NCBI GenBank assembly: GCA_025359945.1
Contig: JANYDD010000077.1
Location: forward strand, 1 to 64,000
From: Bdellovibrio sp.
GTDB taxonomy: Bacteria > Bdellovibrionota > Bdellovibrionia > Bdellovibrionales > Bdellovibrionaceae
Reading direction: 5' to 3'
DNA length: 64,000 nucleotides
The notes below the pieces were generated by a model. It had not been told where the DNA came from and made no database searches. It worked only from the letters and a program-made list of their open reading frames with translations. How positions within the stretch are numbered: position 1 is the stretch's first letter; the number at the start of each line of letters is the position of its first letter. Made by a program: the position numbers and the translations under genes. Shown here piece after piece: positions 8,364-18,570 of this stretch.

Positions 8364-9970
8364 TGGAGACTCTTTCCACTTTAGTGCAAGCGACTTTGAG
8401 TGATTTTTTAGAAAATTCTTTGCATTTAAAAACCCAAGTTGAAACTTTAAAGCAAAGAATTGCGGCAGCCAAACTGGGCGGCGGTCAGGAATTACTTGCC
8501 AAGCACAAATCGCGAGGAAAACTTTCTGCGCGCGAACGCATTCAACAACTTCTTGATCCCGGTACTAATTTTTTAGAATTATCGCCCCTTGCTGCTTTTG
8601 AAATGTACGACAATCAGGCGCCTGGCGCTGGCGTTGTTACTGGCATAGGCCAAGTTTCCGGCGTGGAATGTTTAATTGTTTCCAACGACGCCACGGTCAA
8701 GGGTGGAACTTATTTTCCAATGACCGCAAAAAAACATCTAAGGGCACAGGAAATCGCGCAAGAAAATGGACTGCCTTGTATTTATTTGGTGGATAGCGGC
8801 GGCGCTTTCCTGCCACTTCAGTCAGAAGTTTTTCCTGATCGCGATCATTTTGGCAGGATTTTTTACAATCAAGCCAGAATGTCGGCGCAAAGAATTCCGC
8901 AAATCTCGGTGGTGATGGGCAGCTGCACTGCGGGCGGGGCTTACGTCCCCGCCATGTCTGATGAAAATGTGATCGTGAAAAATCACGGCACCATTTTTTT
9001 GGGCGGCCCACCTTTGGTTAAAGCAGCCACAGGCGAAGAGGTCACCGCCCAGGATTTGGGTGGCGCTTTAGTTCATTGCGAAAAAAGCGGGGTCACTGAT
9101 CACCTTGCCGAAAACGACGAACACGCTCTTTCGATCACCCGAGACATCATCGCCAATCTTCATCATCAAAAAATACTTCCGCAAGGATTTTTGACGCCTG
9201 AAGATCCTTTGTACAAACCCGAAGAACTTTACGGAATTTTACCCAAGGACAGCCGAAAGCCTTTTGACGTGCGCGAGGTTTTGGCCCGCATCCTAGATGC
9301 TTCTGCGTTTCACGAGTTCAAAGCCAAATACGGCACCACATTGGTAACAGGCTTTGGCCGAATTTTTGGTATGCCTGTGGGTGTGATTGCCAATAACGGC
9401 GTGCTTTTTTCTGAAAGCGCTTTGAAAGCGGCTCACTTTATTGAGCTTTGCAATCAGCGAAATATTCCCTTGGTCTTTTTCCAAAATATCACTGGATTTA
9501 TGGTCGGAAAAAAATATGAAAACGAGGGCATCGCCAAGCACGGTGCAAAAATGGTGATGGCCATGTCGAATTCTCATGTGCCCAAATTTACCGTGATTAT
9601 AGGCGGATCTTACGGCGCAGGAAATTATGGGATGTGTGGGCGCGCCTATCAACCCCGACAACTTTGGATGTGGCCCAATGCCAAAATTTCGGTAATGGGT
9701 GGTGAGCAAGCCGCCCAGGTTTTACTTAGTGTGAAAGTGGAACAGCTATTAAAAAAAGGGATCACCATGACCCCGCAAGAAATGGACGAATTTAAAAAAC
9801 CCATTCTTGAAAAATACGAACGCGAAAGTTCAGCCTACTTTTCTACAGCTAGAATTTGGGACGACGGCGTGATCGATCCTGTCGACACCCGGCGTGTCTT
9901 AGCTTTGGGAATTTCCGCAAGTTACAATAAACCCTGGGACCCGCCTAGCACCGGCGTGTACCGAATGTGA
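8363..9970 (+). CDS. mccB: Methylcrotonyl-CoA carboxylase carboxyltransferase subunit
   Basis: 535 residues, the usual length of MCC beta (LiuB). It transfers CO2 from carboxybiotin to 3-methylcrotonyl-CoA in leucine degradation. The crotonase-fold halves are visible: G-K-L-S-A-R-E-R-I near 55, [12 protein letters not shown] near 190, [12 protein letters not shown], and in the C-terminal half [13 protein letters not shown] and S-V-M-G-G-E-Q-A-A. Propionyl- or acetyl-CoA carboxylase beta are alternatives, but the adjoining hydratase and HMG-CoA lyase make MCC the best reading. Confidence 0.93.
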   Translation: METLSTLVQATLSDFLENSLHLKTQVETLKQRIAAAKLGGGQELLAKHKSRGKLSARERIQQLLDPGTNFLELSPLAAFEMYDNQAPGAGVVTGIGQVSGVECLIVSNDATVKGGTYFPMTAKKHLRAQEIAQENGLPCIYLVDSGGAFLPLQSEVFPDRDHFGRIFYNQARMSAQRIPQISVVMGSCTAGGAYVPAMSDENVIVKNHGTIFLGGPPLVKAATGEEVTAQDLGGALVHCEKSGVTDHLAENDEHALSITRDIIANLHHQKILPQGFLTPEDPLYKPEELYGILPKDSRKPFDVREVLARILDASAFHEFKAKYGTTLVTGFGRIFGMPVGVIANNGVLFSESALKAAHFIELCNQRNIPLVFFQNITGFMVGKKYENEGIAKHGAKMVMAMSNSHVPKFTVIIGGSYGAGNYGMCGRAYQPRQLWMWPNAKISVMGGEQAAQVLLSVKVEQLLKKGITMTPQEMDEFKKPILEKYERESSAYFSTARIWDDGVIDPVDTRRVLALGISASYNKPWDPPSTGVYRM

Positions 9971-10770
9971 GAAAAAAAACTTTGAATACTGATTCTTTTG
10001 AAACGTTGATGGTCACCGAAGTCGATTCTTTCTTGTTGGTCGAACTTTCTCAACCCCAAAATAAAAATGCTTTAAGTCCGAAAATGATTCACGAGCTAAC
10101 CCAAGTGTTTCAGCAAAATCATAAAGGTTCGCCTTACCGAGGAATTTTTTTACAAGGAGCAGGCACTTTGTTTTGTTCGGGCGCGGATTTGGCCTGGATG
10201 AAAGATCAAGTGAACTTTTCGTTGCAGCAAAATCGCCAAGACGCTGAAAAACTTTTCCAGATGTTTGAGGCTATTCAGTCATGTCCAGTGCCGGTAGTAA
10301 CACGGGTTCAGGGTGGGGCCTACGGTGGTGCTTTAGGGATTTTGGCCGTTAGTGATTTTGTGGTGTGCGCCTCGAAAGCCAATTTTTCGTTTAGCGAAGT
10401 TCGCTTGGGAATTTCTCCTGCAGTGGTTTCTTATTTTATTTTACGAAAGTGCAGCCGCGCGCAATTGCTGCCTTTCATGAGTTTAGCGCTTCCTTTTTCA
10501 GCCACTCAGGGACTGACCGCAGGACTGGTTCACCAGATTTCCGATTTATCTTCAGAAGAATTTTTTTCGATTTGGAAAAAAAATCTTATGGCATTATCGC
10601 CAAATGCTTTTCGCGAAACAAAAAAACTACTTCAAGCGCAGTCCCTTGAAAAATCGACAGTGGTTGATCTGATCTCTCAATTGCGAATTAGTCCCGAAGG
10701 GCAAGAGGGACTAAAAAGTTTTCTAGAAAAGCGATCGCCCAATTGGAATGCGCTAAAGGAAGCGCCTTGA
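9967..10770 (+). CDS. liuC: Enoyl-CoA hydratase family protein, probable methylglutaconyl-CoA hydratase
   Basis: 267-residue crotonase-fold enzyme. [10 protein letters not shown] (about 61-70) gives the oxyanion hole, and G-G-A-Y-G-G-A near 115 the second one. Between mccB and the biotin carboxylase in a leucine operon, it most likely hydrates 3-methylglutaconyl-CoA to HMG-CoA. The GTG start overlaps the mccB stop by four bases (GTGA). An ATG 14 codons in is an alternative start but would trim the first strand. Confidence 0.85.
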   Translation: MRKKTLNTDSFETLMVTEVDSFLLVELSQPQNKNALSPKMIHELTQVFQQNHKGSPYRGIFLQGAGTLFCSGADLAWMKDQVNFSLQQNRQDAEKLFQMFEAIQSCPVPVVTRVQGGAYGGALGILAVSDFVVCASKANFSFSEVRLGISPAVVSYFILRKCSRAQLLPFMSLALPFSATQGLTAGLVHQISDLSSEEFFSIWKKNLMALSPNAFRETKKLLQAQSLEKSTVVDLISQLRISPEGQEGLKSFLEKRSPNWNALKEAP

Positions 10771-12242
10771 AAATAAAACGCGTCGCCATTGCTAACCGAG
10801 GCGAGGTCGCCGTCCGAATCATCCGAGCCTGCCAAGAGCTTGGCCTTGAAACTATCTTGCTGCATTCTGAACCCGACACCCAGTCTCGCGCGTACCGATT
10901 GGCGGATTTTAAAATCTGTATCGGTGCTGGGCCGTCGGCAGACAGCTATTTAAATATTGATCGAAATATTCAAGGCGCTTTGGCGATGCAAGCGGATGCC
11001 ATTCATCCAGGTTTTGGTTTTCTTTCCGAAAATCCTAACTTCGCAAAAGCCTGTTTAGAAAATAAAATTATATTTATCGGACCGTCGCCACAAGCGATGA
11101 AGGCTTTGGGCGACAAAGTGGAATGTAAAAAAATAGCTCGGGGGTTAGGCTTACCACTGATCCCGGGTTACGAGGGCAGTGATCAGTCGATCGATCGGCT
11201 GTCGCGCGAAGCTTTGAATATTGGGTTTCCGGTTATTGTCAAAGCCGCCGCTGGGGGCGGCGGTCGCGGAATGAAAGTTATCTCCGAGGCCCCGCAGTCC
11301 GCTGAGCAGATTGAATCTGCTCAGCGCGAAGCCCAAAGTGCTTTTGGAAATCCTCAGGTTTTTTTAGAAAAATATTTTGATCGGGCTAAGCATATAGAGT
11401 TTCAAGTTTTTGTTGACTGCTCGGGCCACGCCGTTCATTTGTTCGAAAGAGAATGTAGTGTGCAAAGACGCCATCAAAAAATTGTCGAAGAAGCTTTATC
11501 GCCCACGCTTAGTCCACAGCTACGATCGCAAATGTCCCAGGCTGCGTGTTTGTTGGTCGAAAAAGCCAATTATAGAGGCGCAGGGACGGTAGAGTTTTTA
11601 GTTCAGGATCAAAAGTTTTTTCTTCTAGAGGTCAACACCAGGCTGCAGGTCGAACACACCGTCACCGAAGAAGTGATGGGCGTTGATTTAGTGAAAGCAC
11701 AAATCCTAACTGCCGGGCTAGAGCCCGTTTTTAATTCTCCTTGGCCGTTGTCGCCGCAAGGGCATTCGATTGAGTGTCGAATTTACGCCGAGAACCCGTA
11801 CAATCAAGGCGCCCCTGACCCAGGTTTGTTGGGGTCCGTCGTTTTTCCTGAAGGGCCGGGTCGAAGGTTTGAATATGGTTTTGAATCCGGCGACGAGATC
11901 ACTTCGTTCTACGATCCGATGATCGCAAAAATTATAGTGTGGGATGAAACTAGGCCGCGTGCACTTCAAAAGCTAATGCAGGTTCTGAAAGAAACAATTA
12001 TTTTTGGCGTGCACACCAATATCCCACTGCTAAAAAAAATCATCGACCACCCGGACTTCGTTAACGGCCGAATGACTACGCAGTTTATGAACGAAAATTT
12101 TTCCGAATTTCTGACCAAACCCAGCGTGCCCCCAGAAGTTCAACAGGCCGTCCAGCGCATGGCTGTTGGAACGCCCTGGGCAATTGGAACCTCACCTTTG
12201 ATTTCGGCTAATCCGTTTGCAGCGCCTTGGAGATCTTTATGA
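10767..12242 (+). CDS. Biotin carboxylase subunit of methylcrotonyl-CoA carboxylase, lacking a carrier domain
   Basis: 491 residues: the three biotin carboxylase domains only. A-N-R-G-E-V-A-V-R-I-I-R starts the N-domain; the ATP-grasp glycine loop A-A-A-G-G-G-G-R-G-M-K is near 165; E-R-E-C-S-V-Q-R-R, F-L-E-V-N-T-R-L-Q-V-E-H and R-I-Y-A-E-N-P mark the catalytic site. It carboxylates biotin with ATP and bicarbonate. The TTG start (AAGGAAG six bases upstream, overlapping the liuC stop as TTGA) begins the family-typical [13 protein letters not shown]. Typical MCC alpha is near 650 residues and continues into a BT domain and biotinyl domain; here the protein stops and the carrier is the next gene. 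Confidence 0.9.
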   Translation: MKIKRVAIANRGEVAVRIIRACQELGLETILLHSEPDTQSRAYRLADFKICIGAGPSADSYLNIDRNIQGALAMQADAIHPGFGFLSENPNFAKACLENKIIFIGPSPQAMKALGDKVECKKIARGLGLPLIPGYEGSDQSIDRLSREALNIGFPVIVKAAAGGGGRGMKVISEAPQSAEQIESAQREAQSAFGNPQVFLEKYFDRAKHIEFQVFVDCSGHAVHLFERECSVQRRHQKIVEEALSPTLSPQLRSQMSQAACLLVEKANYRGAGTVEFLVQDQKFFLLEVNTRLQVEHTVTEEVMGVDLVKAQILTAGLEPVFNSPWPLSPQGHSIECRIYAENPYNQGAPDPGLLGSVVFPEGPGRRFEYGFESGDEITSFYDPMIAKIIVWDETRPRALQKLMQVLKETIIFGVHTNIPLLKKIIDHPDFVNGRMTTQFMNENFSEFLTKPSVPPEVQQAVQRMAVGTPWAIGTSPLISANPFAAPWRSL

Positions 12243-12628
12243 ATTATGTAGAGATCGAAATCGAAGGAAAGATGGAAAAGATTTTTTATCAAAAAATGAA
12301 ATCAAAACTTTGGATTCATTTTTTAGGTCAGACCCACTCCATTGAAACTCAAAAATCAAAGACTACGGCCGGCGGAAAAAATGAAGAGCGCCTTGAAATT
12401 TTGGCGCCAATGCCTGGTAAGATCACAAAAGTTTTAAAAAACGAAAACGATACTGTAAATCCTGGGGATACCTTGGTTGTTATGGAAGCGATGAAAATGG
12501 AATACGCATTAAAGTCGGACTTGAAAGGTTTGATTCAGCAAGTTTTGTGTCGGCTTGGAGATCAAGTTTCGTTGGGACAAAAATTAGTTCAACTTGCAAA
12601 AGATTCCTCAAATCAGGACGCGCCATGA
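12239..12628 (+). CDS. Biotin carboxyl carrier protein, separate subunit
   Basis: 129 residues. The C-terminal 75 form a biotinyl domain with the E-A-M-K-M biotinylation motif, lysine 86, preceded by L-A-P-M-P-G-K. The first 50 residues (M-N-Y-V-E-I-E-I-E-G-K...) are a small strand-rich region that could do part of the job of the missing BT domain in holding carboxylase and transferase together. The ATG overlaps the upstream stop as ATGA, with GGAG six bases before it; a TTG four codons upstream is less likely. It shuttles CO2 between the two neighbouring subunits. Confidence 0.9.
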   Translation: MNYVEIEIEGKMEKIFYQKMKSKLWIHFLGQTHSIETQKSKTTAGGKNEERLEILAPMPGKITKVLKNENDTVNPGDTLVVMEAMKMEYALKSDLKGLIQQVLCRLGDQVSLGQKLVQLAKDSSNQDAP

Positions 12629-13527
12629 AGTCAAAAATTCAAATTGTCGAAGTTTGCCTTCGCGATGGCCTGCAAAATGAAAAACAGCAATTATCCATCC
12701 AGCAAAAAAAAGATTTGGCAAAAAAACTGATCGCAGCGGGTGTCTCTAGATTAGAACTTGGGGCCTTTGTTCGCCCTGTCGTGATTCCGCAGATGACAGG
12801 AACTTTGCAAGTGGTCAGCGGCTTGCGCTGGCCTCCCAACGTCATCCCTAGTGTCCTAGTGCCAAATTTGAATGGCTTGGAACAGGCCCTTCAAACCAAT
12901 ATCCCCGAGGTCGCCGTATTTACCGCTTGTAGCGAAACCTTTAATCAAAAAAATATTAATTGCTCAATTGATGAAAGTTTTCAGCGCTTCGCACCGGTTG
13001 TGAAACTGGCAAAGAAAAATAAAATTCGCGTCCGCGGCTATCTTTCAACATGTTTCTTCTGCCCCTTCGAAGGTTTAATTTCCGAAAGAAAAGTTGTCGA
13101 CCTAACCCTTCGTTTGCTGGAACTGGGATGCTTTGAAGTTTCCATCGGTGATACTATTGGTGCGGCAGGGCCCAGTCACGTTCAAAGCGTTTTTAGAAAA
13201 ATCAAACGTGAAGTAAGTCTAAAAAAGATCGCTGGGCATTTTCACGATACTCGCGGAACCGCGCTAACAAATATTTACGCAAGCCTTCAACAGGGCGTTG
13301 AAATTTTTGATTCAAGCTTAGGTGGCTTGGGCGGATGTCCGTTTGCGCCAGGTTCCTCGGGCAATGTCGCGACTGAAGACGTTGTGTTTATGCTGCACGA
13401 GATGGGGCTAAGCACGGGCCTGGATCTGCGACTGTTGAACAAGACGAGCCTTGAGATTTCTAAGTGGATGCACAAAAAACTTCCCGCAAAGGTTTCCAAT
13501 GCGCCAAAACACTGGACTCAAGGTTAA
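12625..13527 (+). CDS. liuE: Hydroxymethylglutaryl-CoA lyase
   Basis: 300-residue TIM-barrel lyase that splits HMG-CoA into acetyl-CoA and acetoacetate, the last step of leucine degradation. Diagnostic: V-E-V-C-L-R-D-G-L-Q-N-E at the N-terminus, G-D-T-I-G-A-A in the middle, the H-F-H-D-T-R-G metal ligands near 205, and the G-L-G-G-C-P-F-A-P-G-S-S-G-N-V-A-T-E-D catalytic cysteine loop near 235. ATG overlaps the carrier stop (ATGA). This ends the liu cluster; isovaleryl-CoA dehydrogenase (liuA) and the CoA-activating steps are not in the window. Confidence 0.95.
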   Translation: MKSKIQIVEVCLRDGLQNEKQQLSIQQKKDLAKKLIAAGVSRLELGAFVRPVVIPQMTGTLQVVSGLRWPPNVIPSVLVPNLNGLEQALQTNIPEVAVFTACSETFNQKNINCSIDESFQRFAPVVKLAKKNKIRVRGYLSTCFFCPFEGLISERKVVDLTLRLLELGCFEVSIGDTIGAAGPSHVQSVFRKIKREVSLKKIAGHFHDTRGTALTNIYASLQQGVEIFDSSLGGLGGCPFAPGSSGNVATEDVVFMLHEMGLSTGLDLRLLNKTSLEISKWMHKKLPAKVSNAPKHWTQG

Positions 13528-13556
13528 TACGGTCTAAAACTTGCAGTCTTAGTTTT

Positions 13557-14405
13557 GTGCTTTCTCAAAAACACCTTTTTATCTTTGGCTTGTCCTTATT
13601 TTTCTTTGGGACGATTTTGTTGTCTTTGCAGAACAAGACGTTTTGTATAAATTCTCAGATTGTCGAAAGGCTAGACATCATCCAGCAGAAGCAATACCAA
13701 ACGGTTTTTCGCTGTGGGGTCTCGCAAACCAGCGAGTTTCAAGATCAGTTGGTTCCCTGGATTTATTCACTCCAAAAAATTCTTCCCCAGTTCGAAGCTT
13801 ATTTTCCCGAATACGGCAAATTCCCCCAGCGAGTCAGAATTGTGATCACTAAAGATGTTGAAGAAACCCACTGGGTGTCATCGCAGGCCATCTACATCAG
13901 CGAAAGCTTGGTGCAAAATAAAAAGCCGCTTTTAGAGGATCTTTCTTTTATTCTTCTGAAATCGCGTTTCCCAGAATTTTCAGATCTAACGATCACGTTT
14001 TTAGCTAAGCTTTTTTATAAGTCTCAGTTTGATCACTTGCTGATTCAAGATTTGTCGGCATCTGGAAAGCCTACAAAAGAAAATATTTTATCGATGGACC
14101 AGATCAGCGATTTCGTCATTAACCAAATTCAATTTCTGCAAAAGACCTCACTTCGGAACCAATTTTATTTGCCTGGCTCTATATTAAAAGAACCCAATCA
14201 TTTTGATAATTGGGTCGTCAACCGCTTCCGCCCCATCAGCGATAGCTCAACCTTTGCGTTGGAACTGTCCCGCTTCAAAAAAGATCTACAAAATCTAATG
14301 CAAAAATCAGATTTTTTTAGAATCGAACCCGAACGCCTGGACAACATTTTATCGTTTATAGAAGACTACTATCGCTTTCAATTGACCGACAAAAAGCGAA
14401 TCTAA
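13557..14405 (+). CDS. Membrane-anchored or secreted protein of unknown function
   Basis: About 282 residues if it starts at the GTG that leads directly into a hydrophobic segment (F-I-F-G-L-S-L-F-F-F-G-T-I-L-L-S-L). The frame is open further upstream into the lyase gene, so the start is not certain, and no strong ribosome-binding site is visible. The rest is Phe/Leu/Ile-rich and looks alpha-helical, with a V-R-I-V-I-T-K-D-V-E-E-T strand. I recognise no family or catalytic motif. It lies 30 bases after the lyase and may be co-transcribed. Confidence 0.65.
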   Translation: MLSQKHLFIFGLSLFFFGTILLSLQNKTFCINSQIVERLDIIQQKQYQTVFRCGVSQTSEFQDQLVPWIYSLQKILPQFEAYFPEYGKFPQRVRIVITKDVEETHWVSSQAIYISESLVQNKKPLLEDLSFILLKSRFPEFSDLTITFLAKLFYKSQFDHLLIQDLSASGKPTKENILSMDQISDFVINQIQFLQKTSLRNQFYLPGSILKEPNHFDNWVVNRFRPISDSSTFALELSRFKKDLQNLMQKSDFFRIEPERLDNILSFIEDYYRFQLTDKKRI

Positions 14406-14553
14406 ATCAGATCGAAGATGCTGACCTTAAATTTCGGGTTCTTGTTATTTCGGCAGCAATGACTTTTCGGGTACAAGCAGATTTAAACCACCAAAGCATT
14501 TCCATGGACAAAGCCTTGCACAAGGCCTTAGCGGCCACAGTTCTTTAGTTGGA

Positions 14554-14910
14554 TTAAGCGTTCTTAATTTTGGTCGCTTGATTTTCTGAATCCACAAATA
14601 CCACTGTTGGCTGATGCTTCAGCGCTTCGATTTTTTCCATTCGCGCGTAGGAAACAATGATTACGATGTCGCCTTTTTGAACGTGTCGAGCGGCGGCTCC
14701 GTTAAGGCAGACTTGGCCTTTTTTTCCTTCGATCACGTACGTTGAAAACCTAGCTCCGTTGTTGCAGTTCAGGACGTCGACTTTTTCGTTCACTAAAAAA
14801 TCTGCTTTTTTAATAAGTTGGGGGTCAATCGAAATAGATCCCTCGTACAGCAGATCAGCTTCGGTGACTGTGGCCCGGTGAATTTTTGATTTCATCATTT
14901 CTAAGATCAT
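14554..14910 (-). CDS. panD: Aspartate 1-decarboxylase proenzyme
   Basis: 118 residues. Makes beta-alanine from aspartate for pantothenate. The self-cleavage site is Y-E-G-S at residues 22-25; Ser25 becomes the pyruvoyl group, at the same position as in E. coli Pan[20 protein letters not shown] and G-D-I-V-I-I-V-S-Y are also family hallmarks. M1 was kept because the alignment of the first 16 residues to the family is gap-free. It is the last gene of the pan/coa operon, 25 bases after coaX. Confidence 0.96.
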   Translation of the reverse strand: MILEMMKSKIHRATVTEADLLYEGSISIDPQLIKKADFLVNEKVDVLNCNNGARFSTYVIEGKKGQVCLNGAAARHVQKGDIVIIVSYARMEKIEALKHQPTVVFVDSENQATKIKNA

Positions 14911-14935
14911 ATTTTTAATCTCCTTGAAGCCGCTT

Positions 14936-15706
14936 TTAAGAATTTTTCTGAAGTGCCTGATACAAACCTTTTAAAACCAAATCGGGCTGCAGACTATCAA
15001 ACAGTTCTGCTTTTTCAAACAAAGATGAAAATCCGCCAGTGCCAATTACAAAAGGTTTGTCGTTGCCGAAACATTCTTGCGAAATTGTTTTTGAAATCCA
15101 ATGCATTTGGGCTCGATGTCCAAAGTACAAACCTGACTGAATGCTTTCGATGGTGGATTTCCCAAGAACTGTTTCACACGGGATTATTTCGACCGTTGGA
15201 AGCTTTGCGGTCTTGGTTTCTAAGGCTTCCATCGAAATTTTCATTCCGGCGATGATCACTCCACCTAGATATTCTTGTTCTTTCGAGACCGCACAAATAG
15301 TAGTCGCCGTTCCCAAATCAATGATGATTAAATTTCTTTGCGGAAATTCGTGAACGGCCGCAATCGAATTAGCGATGCGATCAGCTCCTACCTCCAAGGG
15401 GTTTTTATATTTAATTTTTAAACCTGTTTTCACTCCGGGCTCTAAGAAAAATGGGTTAACGTTAAAATATTTTTTCACCGCATTCCGCACCGAATGGACC
15501 ACGTCTGGCACCACCGAGCACGCCACGACTTTTTTAATTTCACTAGCATCAAAACTATTTTCTTTTAGAACTGACCGCAAGAAAACCCCGATCTCGTCCG
15601 AGGACGCACCCGATGTCGAAGTCTTTCGAAAGCGAAGTTTTATTTTGCCATCCTGAAAAAGGCCGCCGTAAATTTGGCTATTTCCGATATCTAAAGCTAA
15701 AATCAC
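14936..15706 (-). CDS. coaX: Type III pantothenate kinase
   Basis: 256 residues. Phosphorylates pantothenate, the first step of CoA synthesis from the vitamin. ASKHA-fold motifs: L-A-L-D-I-G-N-S at the N-terminus, G-A-D-R-I-A-N-S near 107, I-D-L-G-T-A-T-T near 130, and G-G-V-I-I-A-G-M. Type III kinases are not feedback-inhibited by CoA. Overlaps the coaBC stop by four bases, so it is translationally coupled. Confidence 0.95.
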   Translation of the reverse strand: MILALDIGNSQIYGGLFQDGKIKLRFRKTSTSGASSDEIGVFLRSVLKENSFDASEIKKVVACSVVPDVVHSVRNAVKKYFNVNPFFLEPGVKTGLKIKYKNPLEVGADRIANSIAAVHEFPQRNLIIIDLGTATTICAVSKEQEYLGGVIIAGMKISMEALETKTAKLPTVEIIPCETVLGKSTIESIQSGLYFGHRAQMHWISKTISQECFGNDKPFVIGTGGFSSLFEKAELFDSLQPDLVLKGLYQALQKNS

Positions 15707-17022
15707 AATTCACCCTCTATGACATTTGGTAAATCCGCCGCCAGTCCTGCCTTGCTGAAAAATTCAGCCCACGGTTTAGATGGTTCAGATTGATCACGCT
15801 TGAAAACTCTAAACGGATGGTAAGTATTTGAAATTCCCCCAGCAGCGTTCGAATGTGCGAGGCTCACAGCAACCTTACTTTCTGCAAACTCGTTGACGTC
15901 ATTTTGGACAACCCAGTCGCAAGAGCTCTCTTTAAATAATTTCTCGACAGCCAATTTTGGCAAACTCTTATCGGTTAGCTTGAAAGCCACCAACGAGACC
16001 GTTTTGTTCAGCGACCATTGCTTAATAAAACTAACTAATTTTTCATTTCGCTTTAGGCAAAGGGTCAAACTATCATAGGACGAACTGATTTTTTCTGAGG
16101 TCGGATCAACCAATTCGCGACCCTCTTGATCCAGAACTTTTTCCACACCGTAATCGCTCACTGCAGCCAAGTGAATCACCAGATCAAAGTGGTGCACCTG
16201 TAACAGGTGTTGCAAGTTATACTTCAATTGCAAAAAACTTTGGAATTCAAAACTATTCAGTCCGTTTCCACGCGGTTGTCTTGAACCTTGTGCCGACAGA
16301 AAATAGACGTCCCAATTTCTTTGCAAATAAGTTTCCGCTAACAATGCGCCCGTCTGACCGGAAGAAACGTTTGTAATTTTGCGAACGGAGTCAATCGATT
16401 CGCTAGTCCCACCTGAGGTGATTAAAACCTTCTTTTTTGAAATAGTATCCGCAACTTTAGTCTCTGTGTGAATCTTTGGATTGGTTTCTTCAACAAGAAT
16501 ACTTACGATTTCCTCAGGTTCAAGAAGTCTACCGGCGCCTTGCTCGCCACACGCCAAAATGCCCACTCTGGGTTCGACAATCTGCACACCCCAAGACTTT
16601 AATTTGCGCACGGATTCTCTAGTCGCGGGATGGTCCCACATTCTAGAATTCATCGCGGGAAAAACAGTCCACGGCTTTTGAAAATCATGAGCCAAAAATA
16701 GATTCGTCGCCAAGTCCACGCCTTGCCCCGAAGCCATTTGATTAATAAAGTTAGCGGTTGCAGGGCAAACACAAATATGGTCAGCGTTTCTCGCCAAATG
16801 GATATGCTCCATCGCACGCCCAGATTCCCAAAGATTGGTGTGAACCTTTTTACCTATCAGCCCTTCGACCAATGGCAGACCGATAAACTTCAACGCACTT
16901 TCGGTCATCACGACTTCGATAGAATGGCCTTTTTGCATCAAAGACGATAGGGCTGCCATGCATTTATAAATTGAAATCGAACCCGTCAGGATAAATAAGA
17001 AATTTTTAGATTTTGGGGACAT
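15703..17022 (-). CDS. coaBC: Bifunctional phosphopantothenoylcysteine decarboxylase / phosphopantothenate-cysteine ligase
   Basis: 439 residues, both domains present. CoaC: T-G-S-I-S-I-Y-K near the start, the P-A-T-A-N-F-I-N segment, P-A-M-N-S-R-M and the A-C-G-E-Q-G-A-G-R active-site cysteine region near 165. Coa[11 protein letters not shown] near 205, S-S-G-Q-T-G-A and H-L-A-A-V-S-D-Y near 300. Together they turn 4'-phosphopantothenate and cysteine into 4'-phosphopantetheine. Overlaps panC by 17 bases. Confidence 0.95.
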   Translation of the reverse strand: MSPKSKNFLFILTGSISIYKCMAALSSLMQKGHSIEVVMTESALKFIGLPLVEGLIGKKVHTNLWESGRAMEHIHLARNADHICVCPATANFINQMASGQGVDLATNLFLAHDFQKPWTVFPAMNSRMWDHPATRESVRKLKSWGVQIVEPRVGILACGEQGAGRLLEPEEIVSILVEETNPKIHTETKVADTISKKKVLITSGGTSESIDSVRKITNVSSGQTGALLAETYLQRNWDVYFLSAQGSRQPRGNGLNSFEFQSFLQLKYNLQHLLQVHHFDLVIHLAAVSDYGVEKVLDQEGRELVDPTSEKISSSYDSLTLCLKRNEKLVSFIKQWSLNKTVSLVAFKLTDKSLPKLAVEKLFKESSCDWVVQNDVNEFAESKVAVSLAHSNAAGGISNTYHPFRVFKRDQSEPSKPWAEFFSKAGLAADLPNVIEGEL

Positions 17023-17782
17023 TGTCTATTAACCTCACTTCGCCTAAAAAAGCCGCCGCTAGCCGCCGATTTTCATAGTTCTCAATGTACTCAACTTTAA
17101 AACCCAAGGTCTCAAGTTTTTGCCGGGCCACTTGGTTTTCTTTTTCCGTTGATAGAATTTTAAAAAATTGAGCAGCCACTTCAAGTTGGCTAGGCGAAAG
17201 CCTAAGATTTCTAGAGCTTAACGCCAACCCCGAATCTTGGCGAACCGTAGGGACCCCAATGATTTCTGTAGGAACAAAAAACGTGTTCACCATATCTTTG
17301 ATCAATTGCAATTGCTGAAAATCTTTTTCGCCAAAATAAGCACGGTCCGCTTTGACCAATTGAAGAAGCTTCATCACTACGGTCAGAACGCCAGTGAAGT
17401 GCCCTGGACGATAAGCGCCACAGAATTTTTCACTTAATCCAGATTCAGAAATTTTATACCGATACTGATCCTGATAAATCTCCTGAGCATTTGGAATAAA
17501 AACAAATGAAACACCCGCGTCGTGAGCCAGCCGTAAATCTTGTTCCAGAGTTTTAGGGTACTTTAACAAATCTTCGGCTTGGTTGAACTGCGTGGGGTTA
17601 ACAAAAATACTTAAAAAAGTAAATTGATTTTCAGCAACGGATTTTTTCAAAAGTGCTGAATGACCCTGATGAAGCGCTCCCATTGTTGGAACAAAACCGA
17701 CCGAGCCTGAAATATTTTTTCGAACCTGTTGCAGGTCTTTGACCGATTCAATGATCTGAAGTTTTTGATTTGCAGAAGCCAT
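17006..17782 (-). CDS. panC: Pantothenate synthetase (pantoate-beta-alanine ligase)
   Basis: 258 residues; condenses pantoate and beta-alanine with ATP. Family motifs: V-P-T-M-G-A-L-H-Q-G-H (HIGH-like) at 31-41, F-V-N-P-T-Q-F, G-A-Y-R-P-G-H-F-T-G-V near 120, Y-F-G-E-K-D-F-Q-Q near 150 and S-S-R-N near 190. The last base of the start codon region abuts the panB stop (one-base overlap). Confidence 0.96.
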   Translation of the reverse strand: MASANQKLQIIESVKDLQQVRKNISGSVGFVPTMGALHQGHSALLKKSVAENQFTFLSIFVNPTQFNQAEDLLKYPKTLEQDLRLAHDAGVSFVFIPNAQEIYQDQYRYKISESGLSEKFCGAYRPGHFTGVLTVVMKLLQLVKADRAYFGEKDFQQLQLIKDMVNTFFVPTEIIGVPTVRQDSGLALSSRNLRLSPSQLEVAAQFFKILSTEKENQVARQKLETLGFKVEYIENYENRRLAAAFLGEVRLIDNVPKI

Positions 17783-18570
17783 TAGTAAAAGGTCTCTAAT
17801 GCTGAGGGGAAAGTTTTTTCTTTCACTTCAACAATATATTTTTGAACAGCTTCAGCGATCAACTGATGACCATCCAAAAAACGTCGAACGAATTGCATTT
17901 GTACATTTTTTTGCAAGCCCAACATATCGTGCAAAACTAAAACTTGTCCGTCAGTACCAGACCCAGCGCCAATTCCTATAGTGGGAATTTCTAACAGGGC
18001 GCTGAGATGAGTCGCCAGTTTTTCAGGGACACATTCCAAAACCAGCGAAAATGCGCCCAAATCCTGAAGAAGAAGGGCATCTTTTTCAATCAGCTTGGCT
18101 TCATCCAAGCTTCGGCCTTGAACTTTGTATCCACCCAACTGATGCACAAACTGTGGCGTCAGCCCCAAATGGCCCATTACGGGAACTCCACTTTTCACAA
18201 TGTGTTCCACTAAACTTTCATTTCCTTGAATGCCTTCAAGCTTTACCGCGTTGGCTCCGGCTTTCATCAAGATCTCGACCGCGCCCATGTTTTCTGAAAT
18301 GGATTTTCGGTATGACAAAAACGGCAGATCGGTCACAATAAATTTTTTGGGAGCTCCCCGTTTTACTGCGGCCACATGATATTGAAGCATGATCAAATCC
18401 GCATTCAGCGTGGATTCAAAACCATGCATGACCATCGCCGAAGAATCCCCGACAAGAAGCATTTCGATTTGAGTTTCACTCAAAATTTGCGCACTCCAAT
18501 AGTCGTAGCAAGTCAGCATTGTTATTTTTTCGCGGGCTTTTTTCATTTTTCGAAAATCAAAAACATTCAT
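17782..18570 (-). CDS. panB: 3-methyl-2-oxobutanoate hydroxymethyltransferase
   Basis: 262 residues, PEP-mutase-like barrel. Makes ketopantoate from ketoisovalerate and methylene-THF. Visible: T-C-Y-D-Y-W-S-A near 20, V-G-D-S-S-A-M near 40, N-A-V-K-L-E-G near 110, M-G-H-L-G-L-T-P-Q near 132 and G-I-G-A-G-S-G-T-D-G-Q-V-L-V near 205. ATG overlaps the stop of the upstream reductase-like gene by four bases. Confidence 0.96.
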   Translation of the reverse strand: MNVFDFRKMKKAREKITMLTCYDYWSAQILSETQIEMLLVGDSSAMVMHGFESTLNADLIMLQYHVAAVKRGAPKKFIVTDLPFLSYRKSISENMGAVEILMKAGANAVKLEGIQGNESLVEHIVKSGVPVMGHLGLTPQFVHQLGGYKVQGRSLDEAKLIEKDALLLQDLGAFSLVLECVPEKLATHLSALLEIPTIGIGAGSGTDGQVLVLHDMLGLQKNVQMQFVRRFLDGHQLIAEAVQKYIVEVKEKTFPSALETFY

